Positions 31,269 to 44,482 are shown, counted from the stretch's first letter. The stretch is 64,000 nucleotides of DNA from Nansenia antarctica (GCA_963989245.1 OZ022348.1:33133395-33197394); one strand, 5' to 3'. The notes: generated from the letters alone by a model not told the origin. Program-made: numbers and translations.

Positions 31269-33029
31269 ACAAAGATTTACCTGAATGTGTCTTTGCATGA
31301 ATAAGGAGCTGCTGTGTGTGTATCTTGATATGTTACGGTGTGTTTCAAAAGCCATTTCTGTAATTCTGAGCTCAGAATTACAGAAATATGAGAGTTTGTG
31401 TACACAAATGTCATTATTATTGATGTCACATTTTTTTAATGAGCTGCTCAACATGGAGACAGCCTGGACAGAGATGTGACATGTCGTCTTTGTGTGGTCG
31501 AGAGGACCTCTGGCTTGGTAGGCTTCCTTTGTCACTGTGCAGCTGTTGGCTGTCCTCCCTCCTCGCATTGGAGGACCTGAACCCACCGAAGACTGTCTGC
31601 CTGACCTTTCACCGGTTCTCTCTCCCACAGCTGTGTGCTTTGAACTTTGAATCTGTACCACAACCAATCAGGGCTCCAAGGGTTTGTCTAGTGCAAGAGC
31701 CTCCCCCTCAGGGCCTAAGAGCAGCTCCGTCTGAGATCAAACCCCGCTGGAAACATGCGCTCTATGGACCACCGGGGGTCCTATAGGTCCCTCTGTCCTG
31801 GGCCTGAGAAGCTTTCCCGTACGTACTGTGCGAAAAGCGGGGAGGAGGACCCAACTCAATACCCAGATTATTCTACGGTCTCTGTGGCCGATTCCTTTTT
31901 TCTTCTCATTCATTCACGGCGATACTCCTGCCACCGTAACACTAACTGAGCATTCACAGAGAGACCCAGAGCCACGCTGAGCCAGGAGCAGCCTCTTCCC
32001 CTGCCAGCTCCTCGGTCCTGTCTGCCTGCCTGTCAGCCCCTCTGGCAGGGAGCTTCTCAGGCTGGCTCTGCCAGTAATGACCCACAGCTGGGACTCCAGA
32101 CAAAAGGGACATGAACACACCCTGCTGAAGGCTGGCTAATTGATAGAGACAGGCCCACAGTGGTCGACTTTCCACTTTTTTTTTTACTGCTCTTTTTTCC
32201 TTTTACTTTCTATTATCGCCGGGATTGCTTACGGGACTTTGCGGAATCATTTCCAACGTTCGTGAATAAATCTCCCATTTGTTCTGTTTCACTTTTCTCT
32301 AGTTGAAGCTGTAGTGAGAGACGCTGTCGGTTTAGAATAAGGCGTACGATACTCCCCCATCTCAAAAAGGGATCAGCTATTAGGCTATTTCATCTCGTAG
32401 AAATATCATGTCACCACATATCAAAACACAGATCAATGTGGTGGGGCAGATGTAACTACCTCTGGCCATTTAACCCCACACACCCTCTCCCACAGAGTAC
32501 AACTGACTCTGGCCGGTACCTTAGCTGTGTTCAAGAGTGATGTGTTCCCTTCCCCCCTCAGCTAACATGTTGTAAACTGCACTGAGCTTTATGGCTAGCT
32601 GCCTATGAAGCCTGTTCATCTCAACTTCAATCCTCTGGCTCTTCACCTGCATCTGCTCCACAATGTTACCAAGCAGCGTCTTGTTGTGATTCAGTTTCCT
32701 CTTACAGTTTTTCTCTATCGCTTTAGCACTAACATCGGAACCTCAAACACAATGACCAAAACCTGAAACTGGTCACTCACACCAATTCTTCACAATAACA
32801 AACACATTTCTTGCTTATCACTCATTTCTAAACCACACAGTTAACAAAACACTAAATACAATTCACTACATTTGGCACACTACCATTCACAATGCTAAAC
32901 TCAAACCACCAATCACACAATCACACTCCTCATATGGGAAAACACCTGCTTTTCAATTAGCAACCATAGCCTTAGCAATAAAAGGGCCAAAGGTGAGCTC
33001 TCCTGTGTTGAAATATATCTGAAGTATAT
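31269..33029. other. Non-coding, no gene recognised
   Basis: Contains a perfect inverted repeat TTCTGTAATTCTGAGCTCAGAATTACAGAA (31356-31385, quoted here as its half TTCTGTAATTCTGAG). Otherwise unique-looking. The end (32720-33000) is A/C-rich. Confidence 0.4.
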
Positions 33030-33125
33030 CAGGGCTGGATTCGTCATGCCAGGCGATACTTTCCCCTCTGCTTGGCCAGGGAGAACATTGCCTGTGATGT
33101 CGACGAGGTCTTGTGGTCTTTGTGT
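33030..33125 (+). pseudogene. Transposase C-terminal remnant (DDE_3/IS630-like)
   Basis: A short frame reads ARRYFPLCLARENIACDVDE followed by VLWSLC. I associate this string with the C-terminus of an IS630/Tc1-related transposase common in fish genomes, from memory. No upstream catalytic part is visible, so it is at most a remnant. Confidence 0.4.
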
Positions 33126-33793
33126 AGAGTATATGCAGAAGGATTATTTTCTTTTTTCTATTGTTTGTTCTGTATGAAGAACACTTAACAAATCCAAGGG
33201 CCTCATTTATAGAAAGTACTCAGATAAAATTGTGATCTTACCCGTGTCGTACGTAGAAAACCACGTCAACGTAGTGATTTATACAATTTCAACGTGAGTC
33301 AATTTGACCGTGGAAACGATCGTAGCTCTACGTCGAGTATTGACCTTGCGTACGCACATTACCTACTGGTTATGCAGAGTTATTACAGGAATGTGAGCCG
33401 CACTGCCTACTGTAATTCATGCAAGTGGCTCGTAATAAAATTAACGATGTTGTTATCAGCCGAGAAAATGAGTTTAATTCAAGATTTAAAAGGAACTGAT
33501 GTTTATGATTGTATTTCAGTCTTCCTTTATATCCCTCCGGAGCTGTCTATCTCCCCTTCAACATGCCTAGTGCGTTCCACAACCGACCTTGCCCAGCCAC
33601 GCGCTAAATTATACTGGATTTTCTCCGGTGTCTGGGAGTTCGCAAAGGGAGTGAGCAGCCATATAAGAATAAGACCACCTGATAAGAATAAGACCATTAT
33701 ATTATCACAGTATAAGCAGCACTCGAGTTGAGGGGGGATGGTATCCCCCCAGAAATAAAAACAGTCAAAATCGCCCCCCTCTTTCCATACTTT

Positions 33794-35056
33794 CTCAAAC
33801 AGCTCAACCACTTCATGGCCTCAAACAACATCCTGTCTAACATGCAGTCTGGGTTCCGGCCTGGCCACGGGTGCATCACAGCTACCTTGAAAGTTATGGA
33901 TGACATTCTCACTTCCTTGGACTCCAAGCAGGTCTGCATCGCTGCCTTTATCGACCTAGCTAGGGCCTTTGATTCTGTCATCCATTCCATCCTTCTACAG
34001 AGGCTCTCCAACATTGGTCTCTCGACAAACTCTTGCAACTGGTTTGCCACCTATCTAACTGACCGAGTTCAGCAAGTGAAGACTGAAAATATCTTGTCAG
34101 ACCATCTCACCATCTCTAAAGGGGTGCCTCAAGGCTCCATCTTGGGACCAACGTTGTTCTCAATCTACATCAATGATGTAGCAAAAGATGCTGGCAAATC
34201 CCAGATCCATCTTTATGCTGACGACACCATCTTGTATTGTGCAGGCCCTTCACTCCACTCTGCGGCTTCCACTCTACAACTCAGCCTCACCTCCACTGAG
34301 CAGTCTTTTCATCGCCTCCATCTTCTCCTCAACACCAAAAAACCAAAGTGCATTCTTTTCGACCGGAGACCTCGTGTCAGCAGCCCCCCTAAGATCTTCT
34401 GTGTTGACGGTTCCGAGCTGGAGTTTGTCTCCTGTTACAAATACCTTGGCCTTTGGCTGGACTCATCCCTTTCCTTCACCACCCACATAAAGCACCTGCA
34501 GACAAAAGTCAAAGCTCGCCTAAGCTTTTTATACCGGAACAAGGCCTCCTTCACCCGTGCAGCCAAACATACCCTTGTCAAGATGACCATCCTGCCCATA
34601 TTTGACTATGGCGATACCATCTATAGGATGGCATCTCAGTCTGCCCTCAGGAAACTCGACACACTCCATCACTCCGCCATTCGTTTTGCCACTAGTGCGC
34701 CTTTCACAACTCACCACTGTGTTCTGTACACCCTTGTAGACTGGACATCTCTTCACAGCAGACGGCTCTGTCACTGGCTTCATATTATCTACAAATCCAT
34801 ACTTTGCAAAACACCTTTCTACCTCTCATCCCATCTGCACCTCTCTCACCGCCCCGTCATCATTCTAAGATCCAGTGATCTTGTCCGACTCACCATCCCC
34901 AAAGCCCGTACCGTAGTCGGGCGCAGCGCTTTCCGGTTCGCTGCAGCACACGACTGGAACACCTTACAAAACACCCTCAAACTCACCGCCCTCACCTCAC
35001 TCACTGCTTTCAAACAAATCCTGCAGCGAACCATAGTCGATCAATGCACCTGTTGA
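33794..35056 (+). CDS. LINE reverse transcriptase, 5'-truncated
   Basis: About 420 uninterrupted LINE codons. Motifs in order: MQSGFRPGHG, FIDLARAFDSVIHSILLQRL, KGVPQGSILGPTLFSIYIND, catalytic LYADDTILY, then KYLGLWLDSSLSF and a C-terminal region ending in a normal stop. The endonuclease and the first part of the reverse transcriptase are lost by 5' truncation. An ATG in the flanking MITE (33728) happens to be in frame, giving a 442-codon chimera; this is most likely chance. Confidence 0.88.
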   Translation, partial: LKQLNHFMASNNILSNMQSGFRPGHGCITATLKVMDDILTSLDSKQVCIAAFIDLARAFDSVIHSILLQRLSNIGLSTNSCNWFATYLTDRVQQVKTENILSDHLTISKGVPQGSILGPTLFSIYINDVAKDAGKSQIHLYADDTILYCAGPSLHSAASTLQLSLTSTEQSFHRLHLLLNTKKPKCILFDRRPRVSSPPKIFCVDGSELEFVSCYKYLGLWLDSSLSFTTHIKHLQTKVKARLSFLYRNKASFTRAAKHTLVKMTILPIFDYGDTIYRMASQSALRKLDTLHHSAIRFATSAPFTTHHCVLYTLVDWTSLHSRRLCHWLHIIYKSILCKTPFYLSSHLHLSHRPVIILRSSDLVRLTIPKARTVVGRSAFRFAAAHDWNTLQNTLKLTALTSLTAFKQILQRTIVDQCTC

Positions 35057-35409
35057 TCACCGTCTCTCACCCATCCCATAACCCATCACTTGCCTCATTT
35101 TAAGTACCCCTGCTCCACTACCCCCGCTATCCCTCACCTCCGCTCTTCCTCACCCCTACCTCCTCCGTCTCTCTCCCCTCTCTCTGACTGTTAGTATTTT
35201 AATGCATCTGTACAGTATTTGCCATTGTTTTATTGTTTTATTGTTTTATTGTTTATTGTATTACGTAACGTTATTTTATTTCTAGCTTCCCATTCCCCCC
35301 CCCCCCCCCCAAAGAGCCACTGCTTTTTGGTCAGGCTGCATTTGCAAATAAGAATTTGTTCTTACATGTTTGCCTGGTTAAATAAAGGTTAAATAAAAAA
35401 TAAAAATAA
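33794..35409 (+). mobile_element. 5'-truncated LINE inserted in the MITE
   Basis: Flanked by a 7-bp target duplication ATACTTT (33787-33793, 35410-35416). The 3' end is a T/C-rich untranslated region with a C homopolymer and a GGTTAAATAAAGGTTAAATA tail. Clade not determined. Confidence 0.9.
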
Positions 35410-36454
35410 ATACTTTATGTCATTTTATCAATGAACGTGGTATTACTGCTATTTCAAGGTGCGAGGGGGCACGCACACATGCAATTAAATTTTTACCAAG
35501 TTACTGACAAGTCACTGACGCTGAGGGGATGCTAAAATTATCCTCATATGATAAAATCCACCACCTCCCCTGATTTTCTTTTACAACTTGAGTACTGAGT
35601 ATAAGCATTTGCCTGGTTAGTTGTCATGATCAAACGTTACAAATGCAACTTACCGAGAAGCCACCCTTCTCTGTCCTCTCCCGCTTCCAGACGAACGCCT
35701 ACCCTATATTATAGCACTTGTCTTAATTCAGCCGCTATAATTGAGCCGCTATCACAGGGCGTAAATACAAACCTCATTCACCTGCGTTCATTTTCCCTGC
35801 GTTGGTATTTATAGAAGGAAGCACGTACGCAACTTTAAACCATCGCAGCCCGTTTTATAAATATTGCTTACGTCCGTTTAGAAAAATGTGCTTACGTGAA
35901 AGTCAAAGATGACGTTCAAGTACTTTTTTTTATAAATGAGGCCCCTGTTATTTACGATCATATGGGTCCATATCAACATTTTGACATACACAATGGATCT
36001 GGATGGGCATACAGAAAATCCTTCAAAAAACACCATAGTCCGCAGCGCAGAGGGCATAATATATTATGTCTAATTGAGTCAACTGGTATTATGCTTATCA
36101 CCAAGTTTTCCCATACTGTGCTTATGGACTAGTTGTAATATTACTATAGTATATATCAACGGTAATCAAGTGCTTTAGTTGGCGAGTTGGTGATGGTGGT
36201 AAGCACTCATAATACGAGTTGAGACAGGCGTGCGAGACCACACACCACACATCTGCAATATCATACCTCCGTCCCACATGTATTTATCATCATATTTTTC
36301 AATATAAAACGGAGGTATGATATGGCATATATATATGGTACATGGCAGTCCCACGCGCCCGTCCCGTTCCAGTTGAATGCATGCAATGATTGAAGTAGAT
36401 CTATAGACTCGTTTTCAAAGACGGGAATCTCACTGAGTGGTCACTGGTGTCCGC

Positions 36455-36652
36455 TATGACAGGGCATAAATACAAAGCTCATTCACCTGCGTTAAATTTC
36501 AAGTATATTTGGTATTTATAGAACGACAGACGTACGCAACAAGCGCAGCCCGTTTTATAAATATTGCTTACGTCCGTTTAGAAAAATGTGCTTACGTGAA
36601 AGTCAAAGATGACGTTCAAGTACTTTTTATTTTTATTTTTTATAAATGAGGC
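36455..36652 (+). mobile_element. Right-end fragment of the GGGCCTCATT MITE
   Basis: CTTACGTGAAAGTCAAAGAT and TTTTTTATAAATGAGGCCT match the right end of full copies. The left part is missing. The sequence from 35945 to here shows no gene. Confidence 0.75.
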
Positions 36653-36696
36653 CTCAGGTTTCCTAGGAATTTACACTACTGATCAAAAGTTTTAGA

Positions 36697-36805
36697 TGAG
36701 TTGAATTGAGTCCATCTTAATGGAAGGATAATAGTTTAATTAATATATTTGTATAGGGTCTCTGATTTGCATAGGAATCAATTACACACTGTGTATATTA
36801 GGATG
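36697..36805. repeat. Interspersed repeat, second copy
   Basis: Matches 2355-2480 (GTTGAATTGAGTCCATCTTA; GGGTCTCTGATTTGCATAGG). Confidence 0.7.
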
Positions 36806-38142
36806 TCACTACCAACTCAGTTTTCTCTTTATCCTGACAAAACTTGGTGTGAATGTGTTTCCATCGTTTGCTATCATTGGCATTGACCTGCTGAAAAACC
36901 ACTACCATCACCCCACCCTCCACTGAAAAACTGCCTGGACCTGAAAAAAAATCTGAAATTGATTTACATTGTCCATTCTCCAAAATGTCATTTTCAATTT
37001 GGAACCTTTCAAGGGGCAATCTGGAAGCCGTTACTCAGTGAGTCCTCAAAAGAAATTGCTTGCAGCTGAGAATTCAAGTTTATGTAAGGGAAGAACCGAG
37101 GGAGAGGGAGGGGGGAGAAGGGAGGAGGGACTCTAAGAGGAACAAGTGCAATTGATTCCATTGCGAATTCCCCCTGGTGTGATGCCATGTTTAGGCTGAT
37201 GCACAGGAAACAGGCTCTCACCAGCCAGGAAATGAAGTGGCAGACATAGACCGGATTGTGTTTCCCTTCTTGCCTTCAGCTGGACCTTGTTATTGAGGAG
37301 ACACCAGGGCTCCTGCTTTTGTTCAGACGGAGCCAATGGTAAACAAGACTGCAACATGTTTAAATAAGGCTAAGTGCTGGTGAAGGCTGACTGCTATGCT
37401 GCCGTGGGGTCTTGGGTTTCTCAGGCCTCCACACCTCCCCATCCCCCTGTTTTTCTGAGTGGTGAATGAGCATTGAGTCAGGCTCCATGTTGAGAAAGTC
37501 CTGAGACAAATCCAAGGCTGAGTGGAGAAGGAGAGGACAAGAGCCACTTCATTTAGTTTAGTACCAGTAAGACATATTTACTAATGTCTTGCCTCTGTTG
37601 AGGAAACATCTGTTTCCTCAATATCCAAGAGGAGTTTCAGGGGGTGTACATTTAGCAAAAATTTGAAACATTCAGAATAATGAGTTACCAATCTTGGTCT
37701 GATTTTGCCTTGATTCTCCTGTTTGTCTGACATAGAGAGAGATAAGTACAACCCAGAATGATGCCACTTCCCCCAGGTTTAACAGTACCTCTTCCACACA
37801 CAGGGTAAAATATGACCGCTCAGGGGTTTAGTTGCACACAGTGGCTCTGTTAGGAATGTAAAGATTTAACTGCAGGGTCTGAGGTTGCCCTCCATCTTCC
37901 ATGAATCATGCTGCTTTGATAATGGCTTAACCAGGGGCAGCTGAAGAGAGAGAGTTGTGAAGCCCCCGACGAGAGAGGGAAAGACTGCATTTGTAGAGAA
38001 TGTATACAACATTTCATATATTTTCTTATGTCTCTTTATCAATTCAGCTCTGATAGATAGTCAGGCAGCTGGTTTATTATTCCTTGTTTAACCCTTACAC
38101 TTTTAAAACATTGGATCAGCATGTCTTTGACTGATTGAATGA
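36806..38142. other. Non-coding, nothing recognised
   Basis: No repeats with clear ends and no credible coding exon on either strand. Confidence 0.4.

Positions 38143-38184
<42 letters not shown>
38143..38184. repeat. CA microsatellite
   Basis: About 21 CA units. Confidence 0.95.
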
Positions 38185-38186
<2 letters not shown>

Positions 38187-38450
38187 TGAGCTTTCTGACA
38201 GAAATGTGTGAAACACATAAATCAACTCATTGAGGTGCCAAGTCTCCAAAACAAACAACCAATCATTGAATATGTGTTCATTCTAACTAGACCACTGGGA
38301 CCAGAGGACAGACTAGTGTTGCCCAGCAGAGACCCTGACCTGAGTGTGCTGGTCCCACCTTCACCCAGACAGACCCTGAGCGATGACAAGAGTGTGTCAA
38401 CTGCCAAAGGAGAGAGGAAATCAAACACAACACAACGTCTATGGAGCCCA

Positions 38451-40128
38451 GGCTCTTCTGATCAAGACTCTTCTCATCAAGACTCTTCTGGTCAAGACTC
38501 TTCTGATCAAGACTCTTCTGGTCAAGACTCTTCTGATCAAGACTCTTCTCATCAAGACTCTTCTGATCAAGACTCTTCTGATCAAGACTCTTCTGATCAA
38601 GGGGTAGTGGTGGTCTAGTGGGGGGTAGTGGTGGTCTAGTGGGGGGTAGTGGTGGTCTAGTGGATAGTGAGTTGGACTTGGGATCGGAAGGTTGTGAGTT
38701 CAAATCCCGCCTGAAGCCACACCACTACTAGTGTGCCCTTGGGTAAGGCACTTAGCCCTCAGTTACTCCAGGGGGAATGTCCCTGTAATTCGTAATTGTA
38801 AGTCGCTTTGGATAAAAGCGTCTGCTAAATGGCAAAACATTTTAACATTTAAATTTTTAAGACTCTTCTCATCAAGACTTTTCTGATCAAGACTCTTCTG
38901 ATCAAGACTCTTCTCATCAAGACACTTCTCATCAAGACTCTTCTGGTCAAGACTCTTCTGATCAAGACTCTTCTAATCAAGACTCTTCTCATCAAGACTC
39001 TTCTGGTCAAGACTCTTCTCATCAAGACTCTTCTCATCAAGACTCTTCTCATCAAGACCCTTCTCATCAAGACTCTTCTGGTCAAGACTCTTCTGATCAA
39101 GACTCTTCTCATCAAGACTCTTCTCATCAAGACTCTTCTGGTCAAGACTCTTCTCATCAAGACTCTTCTGGTCAAGACTCTTCTCATTAAGACTCTTCTC
39201 ATCAAGACTCTTCTCATCAAGACCCTTCTCATCAAGACTCTTCTGATCAAGACTCTTCTGATCAAGACCCTTCTGATCAAGACTCTTCTCATCAAGACTC
39301 TTCTCATCAAGACTCTTCTGATCAAGACTCTTCTCATCAAGACTCTTCTGATCAAGACTCTTCTCATCAAGACTCTTCTGGTCAAGACTCTTCTGATCAA
39401 GACTCTTCTCATCAAGACTCTTCTCATCAAGACTCTTCTCATCAAGACTCTTCTGATCAAGACTCTTCTGGTCAAGGCTCTTCTGATCAAGACTCTTCTG
39501 GTCAAGACTCTTCTGGTCAAGACTCTTCTGATCAAGACTCTTCTCATCAAGACTCTTCTGATCAAGACTCTTCTGGTCAAGACTCTTCTGATCAAGACTC
39601 TTCTGGTCAAGACTCTTCTGGTCAAGACTCTTCTGGTCAAGACTCTTCTGATCAAGACTCTTCTGATCAAGACTCTTCTCATCAAGACTCTTCTCATCAA
39701 GACTCTTCTGATCAAGACTCTTCTGATCAAGACTCTTCTCATCAAGACTCTTCTGATCAAGACTCTTCTCATCAAGACTCTTCTCATCAAGACTCTTCTC
39801 ATCAAGACTCTTCTGGTCAAGACTCTTCTGATCAAGACTCTTCTGGTCAAGACTCTTCTGATCAAGACTCTTCTGATCAAGACTCTTCTGATCAAGACTC
39901 TTCTGATCAAGACTCTTCTGATCAAGACTCTTCTGGTCAAGACTCTTCTGGTCAAGACTCTTCTCATCAAGACTCTTCTGATCAAGACTCTTCTGATCAA
40001 GACTCTTCTCATCAAGACTCTTCTGATCAAGACTCTTCTCATCAAGACTCTTCTCATCAAGACTCTTCTCATCAAGACTCTTCTTATCAAGACTCTTCTG
40101 ATTAAGACTCTTCCAGATCAAGGCTCTG
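38451..40128. repeat. 15-bp minisatellite (ACTCTTCTGATCAAG), split by a SINE
   Basis: Roughly 10 units at 38451-38601 and 83 units at 38861-40128. Units are nearly invariant except for the two bases after CTTCT, giving three main types: GAT, CAT and GGT before CAAG. Being 15 bp, the array stays open in several frames (413 and 382 codons on the minus strand), none of which is a gene. The interspersed order of the three types is a fingerprint suited to variant-repeat mapping. Confidence 0.95.
38602..38860 (+). mobile_element. tRNA-derived SINE with L2-type tail
   Basis: A tRNA-like head (GTGGTCTAGTGGATAGTGAG; B box in GAGTTCAAATCCC) is preceded by three copies of a 21-22 bp GGTAGTGGTGGTCTAGTGGG unit. 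The core CCTTGGGTAAGGCACTTAGC follows and the end TAAGTCGCTTTGGATAAAAG, CGTCTGCTAAATGG is the L2 tail. This tail matches the end of the LINE at about 27550, so that LINE class is a plausible mobilising partner. Confidence 0.85.
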
Positions 40129-40701
40129 TCTGGCTGGAAAGGGGCTCAATTCCACTTACACAGAAGAGTCAGCTCCACCACAGCAGTCAGCAGCGCTGCT
40201 TACTTTTGACAGATGTTTTCAATGCTTCTTTGTGATACAGATTAATCTAAAATACATCATAGGCTACACCGTTAAAATGTTAAAGAATCGCAGACAAGCA
40301 TTTTTTTCTCCGAAATGCCAACTCAACTCTTGCTTATATCAGTACACTTCTTTGGTACTTGTCTTGTGAGTAAATGTGATAATATGTACCGTGGTGGCCC
40401 ATGTTTGATGTAAGTATGAGTGACTTTCCAATCTGAGGGAAGGCTGACAGGTGACAGAGACAGGGGTGGACAGAGACTTCCTGTTTGGTGTTGGCAACGA
40501 GTCCTGGATGTGCTGAGGTCAGGGCTGACACAGTGCCCACACAAACACACAGCCCATGCTCTCCCATCAGAAGGACCACCACTGTGTGCAGCCCTGCCAT
40601 GACTGCTACTGTTGTTTAATGTGGTGGCACTGGGGTCTGAGTCAAAGTTAATAAAAAAATAGAAGTACTCTGAGCTTTCGGAGGGCATAACTTTAGCAGG
40701 G

Positions 40702-40739
<38 letters not shown>

Positions 40740-43163
40740 AAAGAGAGAAACACTTTTTGATTTGTATTTTTTATTTTGTTGACTGACTTGAGGTTGGAGT
40801 GTGGCGTACATGTTTGGAATGTTGATCAAGGTAATTTCTGCTCCCAGCCAAACAGGAGCCACTCAGTGTGGGTGGATGTCCTGACCTCTGGTACACTGTG
40901 TCACACTGGTGGGACATATATAGTGTACTGCTGTGTACACACCAGGACTCCTTGGGGCTGTAACTCATGATATACTGTACAATAGAGTAGGCATGTACCC
41001 GAATACAAATGTTATTTGGAAAATCACATACAAAGTGGTGGAAACAGATACAGATTCTACCCGAATTATTATTCGGAAATAATAACAGGGGCCATTCTGT
41101 TTGCAACATAGGACTTTGATTTCATTAACTAGTCATTTCATTTACTACACATTTTTGAAAAGTGATCGCTATATTCTGTATTCTCCCCACCGAGTCAGCG
41201 GGCTGAGAGACAGTTAGTTCATAAAACGTAGTTTAGTTAAAAATTCAAATAACAAACAGAGAGAGAGATGACCCGTACAGTATGAGGATGTGGAAATATA
41301 TTTCATAGGGCAATTACATTAAATTGACACAAACAATCTTGTGGTTGAATCAGGTGTTGGACAAGTACCCAAGGCCCCAGGGGACATAGCAACATTAACT
41401 ATGGCCTGGCTGCAGATGTGTTCAAGTGTTGGAAATTCAAAATAAATTCTGAACCGATTGTAACAGAACAAGTTCTTATCATGAATATGAATGTTTGTTC
41501 TTATTCATAAAAGAGCAGATGCCTCTGTGTTGTGGATGTCAGATGAAAGGTTTACTTGAAAGTAACCTTTGGTTTCTACTTTCTACCTATGTTAATGAAC
41601 TTACTGATGATGGTGTTTTAGGTCACTTCAAGTCACAGTGACAAATATATACGACAAACCTATCGCAAGCAAAACCATCTAGCATTCAACTATGTTCCTC
41701 ATATTTATACTGCAAGTTGCAGGACACTTACTGTATGTTGTGTGAATGTCTTCCTGACCTGAATATTCAGGGTGCAGTTTGAATTTCCCCTGAACCCAAA
41801 TATATTATTGTAACTTCTAATGTTACTGAACTCCACAAGGCTGAAGTTCTGTTTACTTTGTTACTGCTTGACTTTGTTATACTGTACAGTAGGAATAGTT
41901 GTAATAATAAAAAAGTAATAATTGAAATAGAAATAAATAAAGTAATAATTGAATAATTGAATTTCAGCAGTAAAATCCAAAACAAAACCTTTTGATTTTG
42001 ATAGGATCAACTAGAACCAAATTTGGTATGAAGAACATTTAATTGGGTTCAGGAATAGCAAATAATCTATTTTCCTCAAAACAGAAAATGACATTATTAT
42101 TATTATATGCTAATTTCAGCATATTTCAACTTGATGGTTAACTTTTACTTTACTACTCTTTTTTCCATCTTGTTGTTTTTGCTTGATTCCATCTGTTTGA
42201 GCAGGGTTGGAGCTTGACTGGCAGAGGTCAGAGTTAGCGGCTGGCTCCGGGGGGCTTGTTACTATCAGGGGTGAAATACCCGCCCGTCCATCACTCTGAC
42301 AGGCCTGACAGCCATTCAGCCCAGCCAGAGGAGCCCCTGCCAGCAATCAAAGGGCTTTTCATTGAAGGAATCCAGCTCTGGCCTGTCACCACGGAGGGGC
42401 GTGCCCAGCTGTCAGCAGAAGAGGGGTCCCCCTCTGTAACGCCCCCCAACTCCCCTCCGTCCGTCTCCCATCCAATCAGCGGCAGCGGGCCAGAGCAGGA
42501 GCTCCGCCTCCTCTCTCTAATTCTCTATTACCTCTCTCTCTTCTCTCGCTCTCTCTTCTCTCACTCTCTCTCTGCAAAACTGTTCATGTCCTTGCATGAC
42601 TAATAAGAGTGTATGTTCTCTTAAACAACATGAATACACTCACTGCATTCTCTACTGCACATAGAAGAATAAGCCAAGTCCTTGCACACAATTTTTACTC
42701 AGCCCTAATTATGCTGGTTGATGCAGCATGTAGAAGTTATGTTATCACTTTTTATAGTGTGTAACACTTTTATAGAGTGTTTATTTTAATTGTCTGATTT
42801 TGCCCATACTATTGTGTTGGTTGGTAGTGATGGTAGGCCACCAGTAGAGGGAGTAAAGCTGTAATAAATGGTTTGTTCTCACCATTATTCAGTGTCTAAT
42901 GTATTCAGAACATAATTACTGATACGTTGTTTCAAATATGACACTTTGTTAAATCAGTTAAATATTAAAAATCCCTTATTATGTTGAAGACTTTGATAAG
43001 AGTCTGTGGTTTGAACTGCATTTTCTTCATTTATGTTGTTTTTCATGCACTGGAGAGTTATGTTATCTTTGACAGGCAGATCTAAATTATATTAGAATGA
43101 AATGAGAAATGTGTACGTTTGGAGCTTGGAGCCTTGGACAAATCCTTGAACCATGAACATATC

Positions 43164-43165
<2 letters not shown>
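40129..43165. other. Non-coding; GT microsatellite at 40704-40735
   Basis: Apart from the GT run there is no recognisable repeat or exon. Around 42290-42480 the sequence is GC-richer. Confidence 0.4.
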
Positions 43166-43198
<33 letters not shown>

Positions 43199-43640
43199 TC
43201 ATTATATTTATAAAGTGCTTTTCAGTGATCAAAGACGCTGACAATATGGGTACACAGAAACACGGAAACAACAGGCAACAGATAACGTTGGCACATAGAA
43301 CACAGTATTAACGAACAGGCACAGGAAACAATTAAACACAGCAAAGTCCAGGGGAGGGAGGGGGGTGGCAGGGTTAGGGGTAGGGCAGGTTGTATGCGTG
43401 AGAGAACAGGTAGGTTTTGAGTTGGGATTTAGAAGTGGAGAGTGAGTCTCTGAGTGGTTGAGGGAGAGAATTCCAGAGAGAAGCCTTTGAGTTTCGACTC
43501 GAGGGTGGGACAGTGAGGGGAACAGTGGATGAGGATGGGAGGGTATGTGTAGGGCGATGGGGGAGAAGGAGGTCAGTCAGGTAAGGGGGGGCCAGGCTAT
43601 GGAGGGCTTTGTAGGTGAGGACATCTTATATTGTGTCCAT
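43166..43640. repeat. AAT microsatellite followed by a probable interspersed repeat
   Basis: AAT units (43166-43199) lead into TTTATAAAGTGCTTTTCAGT and a purine-rich body with GGTAGGTTTTGAGTTGGGAT and GGCCAGGCTATGGAGGGCTT. I recall these as parts of a widespread fish repeat but cannot name it. A GT run with a G homopolymer is at 43746-43773. Confidence 0.4.
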
Positions 43641-44482
43641 AGCCTACACCAAACAGTACATGAACATATCTTATAGAGTGCCCATAGCCTACAGGTACAC
43701 CTGTACAGGTACAGGGGGTGGCTGTGGTGCAGGAGGTAGAGCAGTGTGTGTGTGTGTGTGTGGGGGGGGGGGGGCTCACTTCCATAGCTGTGTCTGCGGC
43801 CCAGCCCCCCATTGCTGAGGCGGGCTGACCGAAGGCCATTTGCCCCACAGAACCGTTCAGAGCCTCCCTGACACCTGCTGGTTCATCTGAGAGAAGGACA
43901 GAGATGGGGAGGAGTGTGAGACAAAGGCCTGATTCCCATTCCCTTTCCTACCACTGTGGATTGTTTTGGAGTGCCACTTGCTTTGGAGCCAAGGCCTCTG
44001 AACAGAGCCACAATGCGTAGTGGTTGAAATCTTTCCCTATGAAATGAGACAACCCTTCAAGACCCTGATACGTCATCAGTAGTGTCATTGGGACAATCTT
44101 ATTAAATCTTCTGATGCATGTCTTGTTTTCAAAGTTTTTCATGGACTGGCCCCACCTTCACTTAGTGACTTTGTCAAACAAAATACTCAAAGTAGCAGAC
44201 ACACTAGATCTGTCTCGAGAGGTGATTGTGTTATTCCATATAGGACAAGCTCCTTTAGCCAGTCCGCATTTTCAGTGAAAGCGGCACACTTCTGGAATGC
44301 TTTGCCATTACATATACACAATAGTAAAACGTACAACACGTTCAAGCACAATCTTTTTTTATTTTTCATTTTATTGGACAGGCATAGTGAAGACAGACAG
44401 GAAAGTAAGGAGGAGAAGGGAAAGAGGGCATGTCAGCAGGGCATGGGCCAGATTCGAACCCATGCTGACATGAGCACATGTG

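Larger units (their letters stand above)
33198..35944 (+). mobile_element. GGGCCTCATT MITE containing a LINE
   Basis: Left terminus GGGCCTCATTTATAGAAAGT, right terminus TTTATAAATGAGGCCC. The flanking triplets (CAA and CTG) differ, unlike other copies. Removing the LINE at 33794-35409 leaves a MITE of about 1.12 kb matching 52545-53638. A 145-codon frame at its left end also occurs at 52638-53075 but has no recognisable domain. Confidence 0.85.

Noticed and set aside
33294..33731. 145-codon frame shared by two MITE copies (also 52638-53075)
   Set aside because: Other copies have it broken, no domain is recognisable, and shared openness follows from the copies being young.
33728..33793. MITE-encoded N-terminus fused to the LINE reverse transcriptase
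   Set aside because: The ATG lies in the host MITE and is in frame by chance; the target duplication shows where the LINE begins.
38849..40121. Minus-strand frames of 413 and 382 codons (MRRVL, DQKSL repeats)
   Set aside because: A 15-bp repeat keeps several frames open at once; no start context, splice sites or non-repeat sequence.
38451..40128. CRISPR-like regular array
   Set aside because: Units are contiguous 15-mers without unique spacers, in a eukaryotic context.
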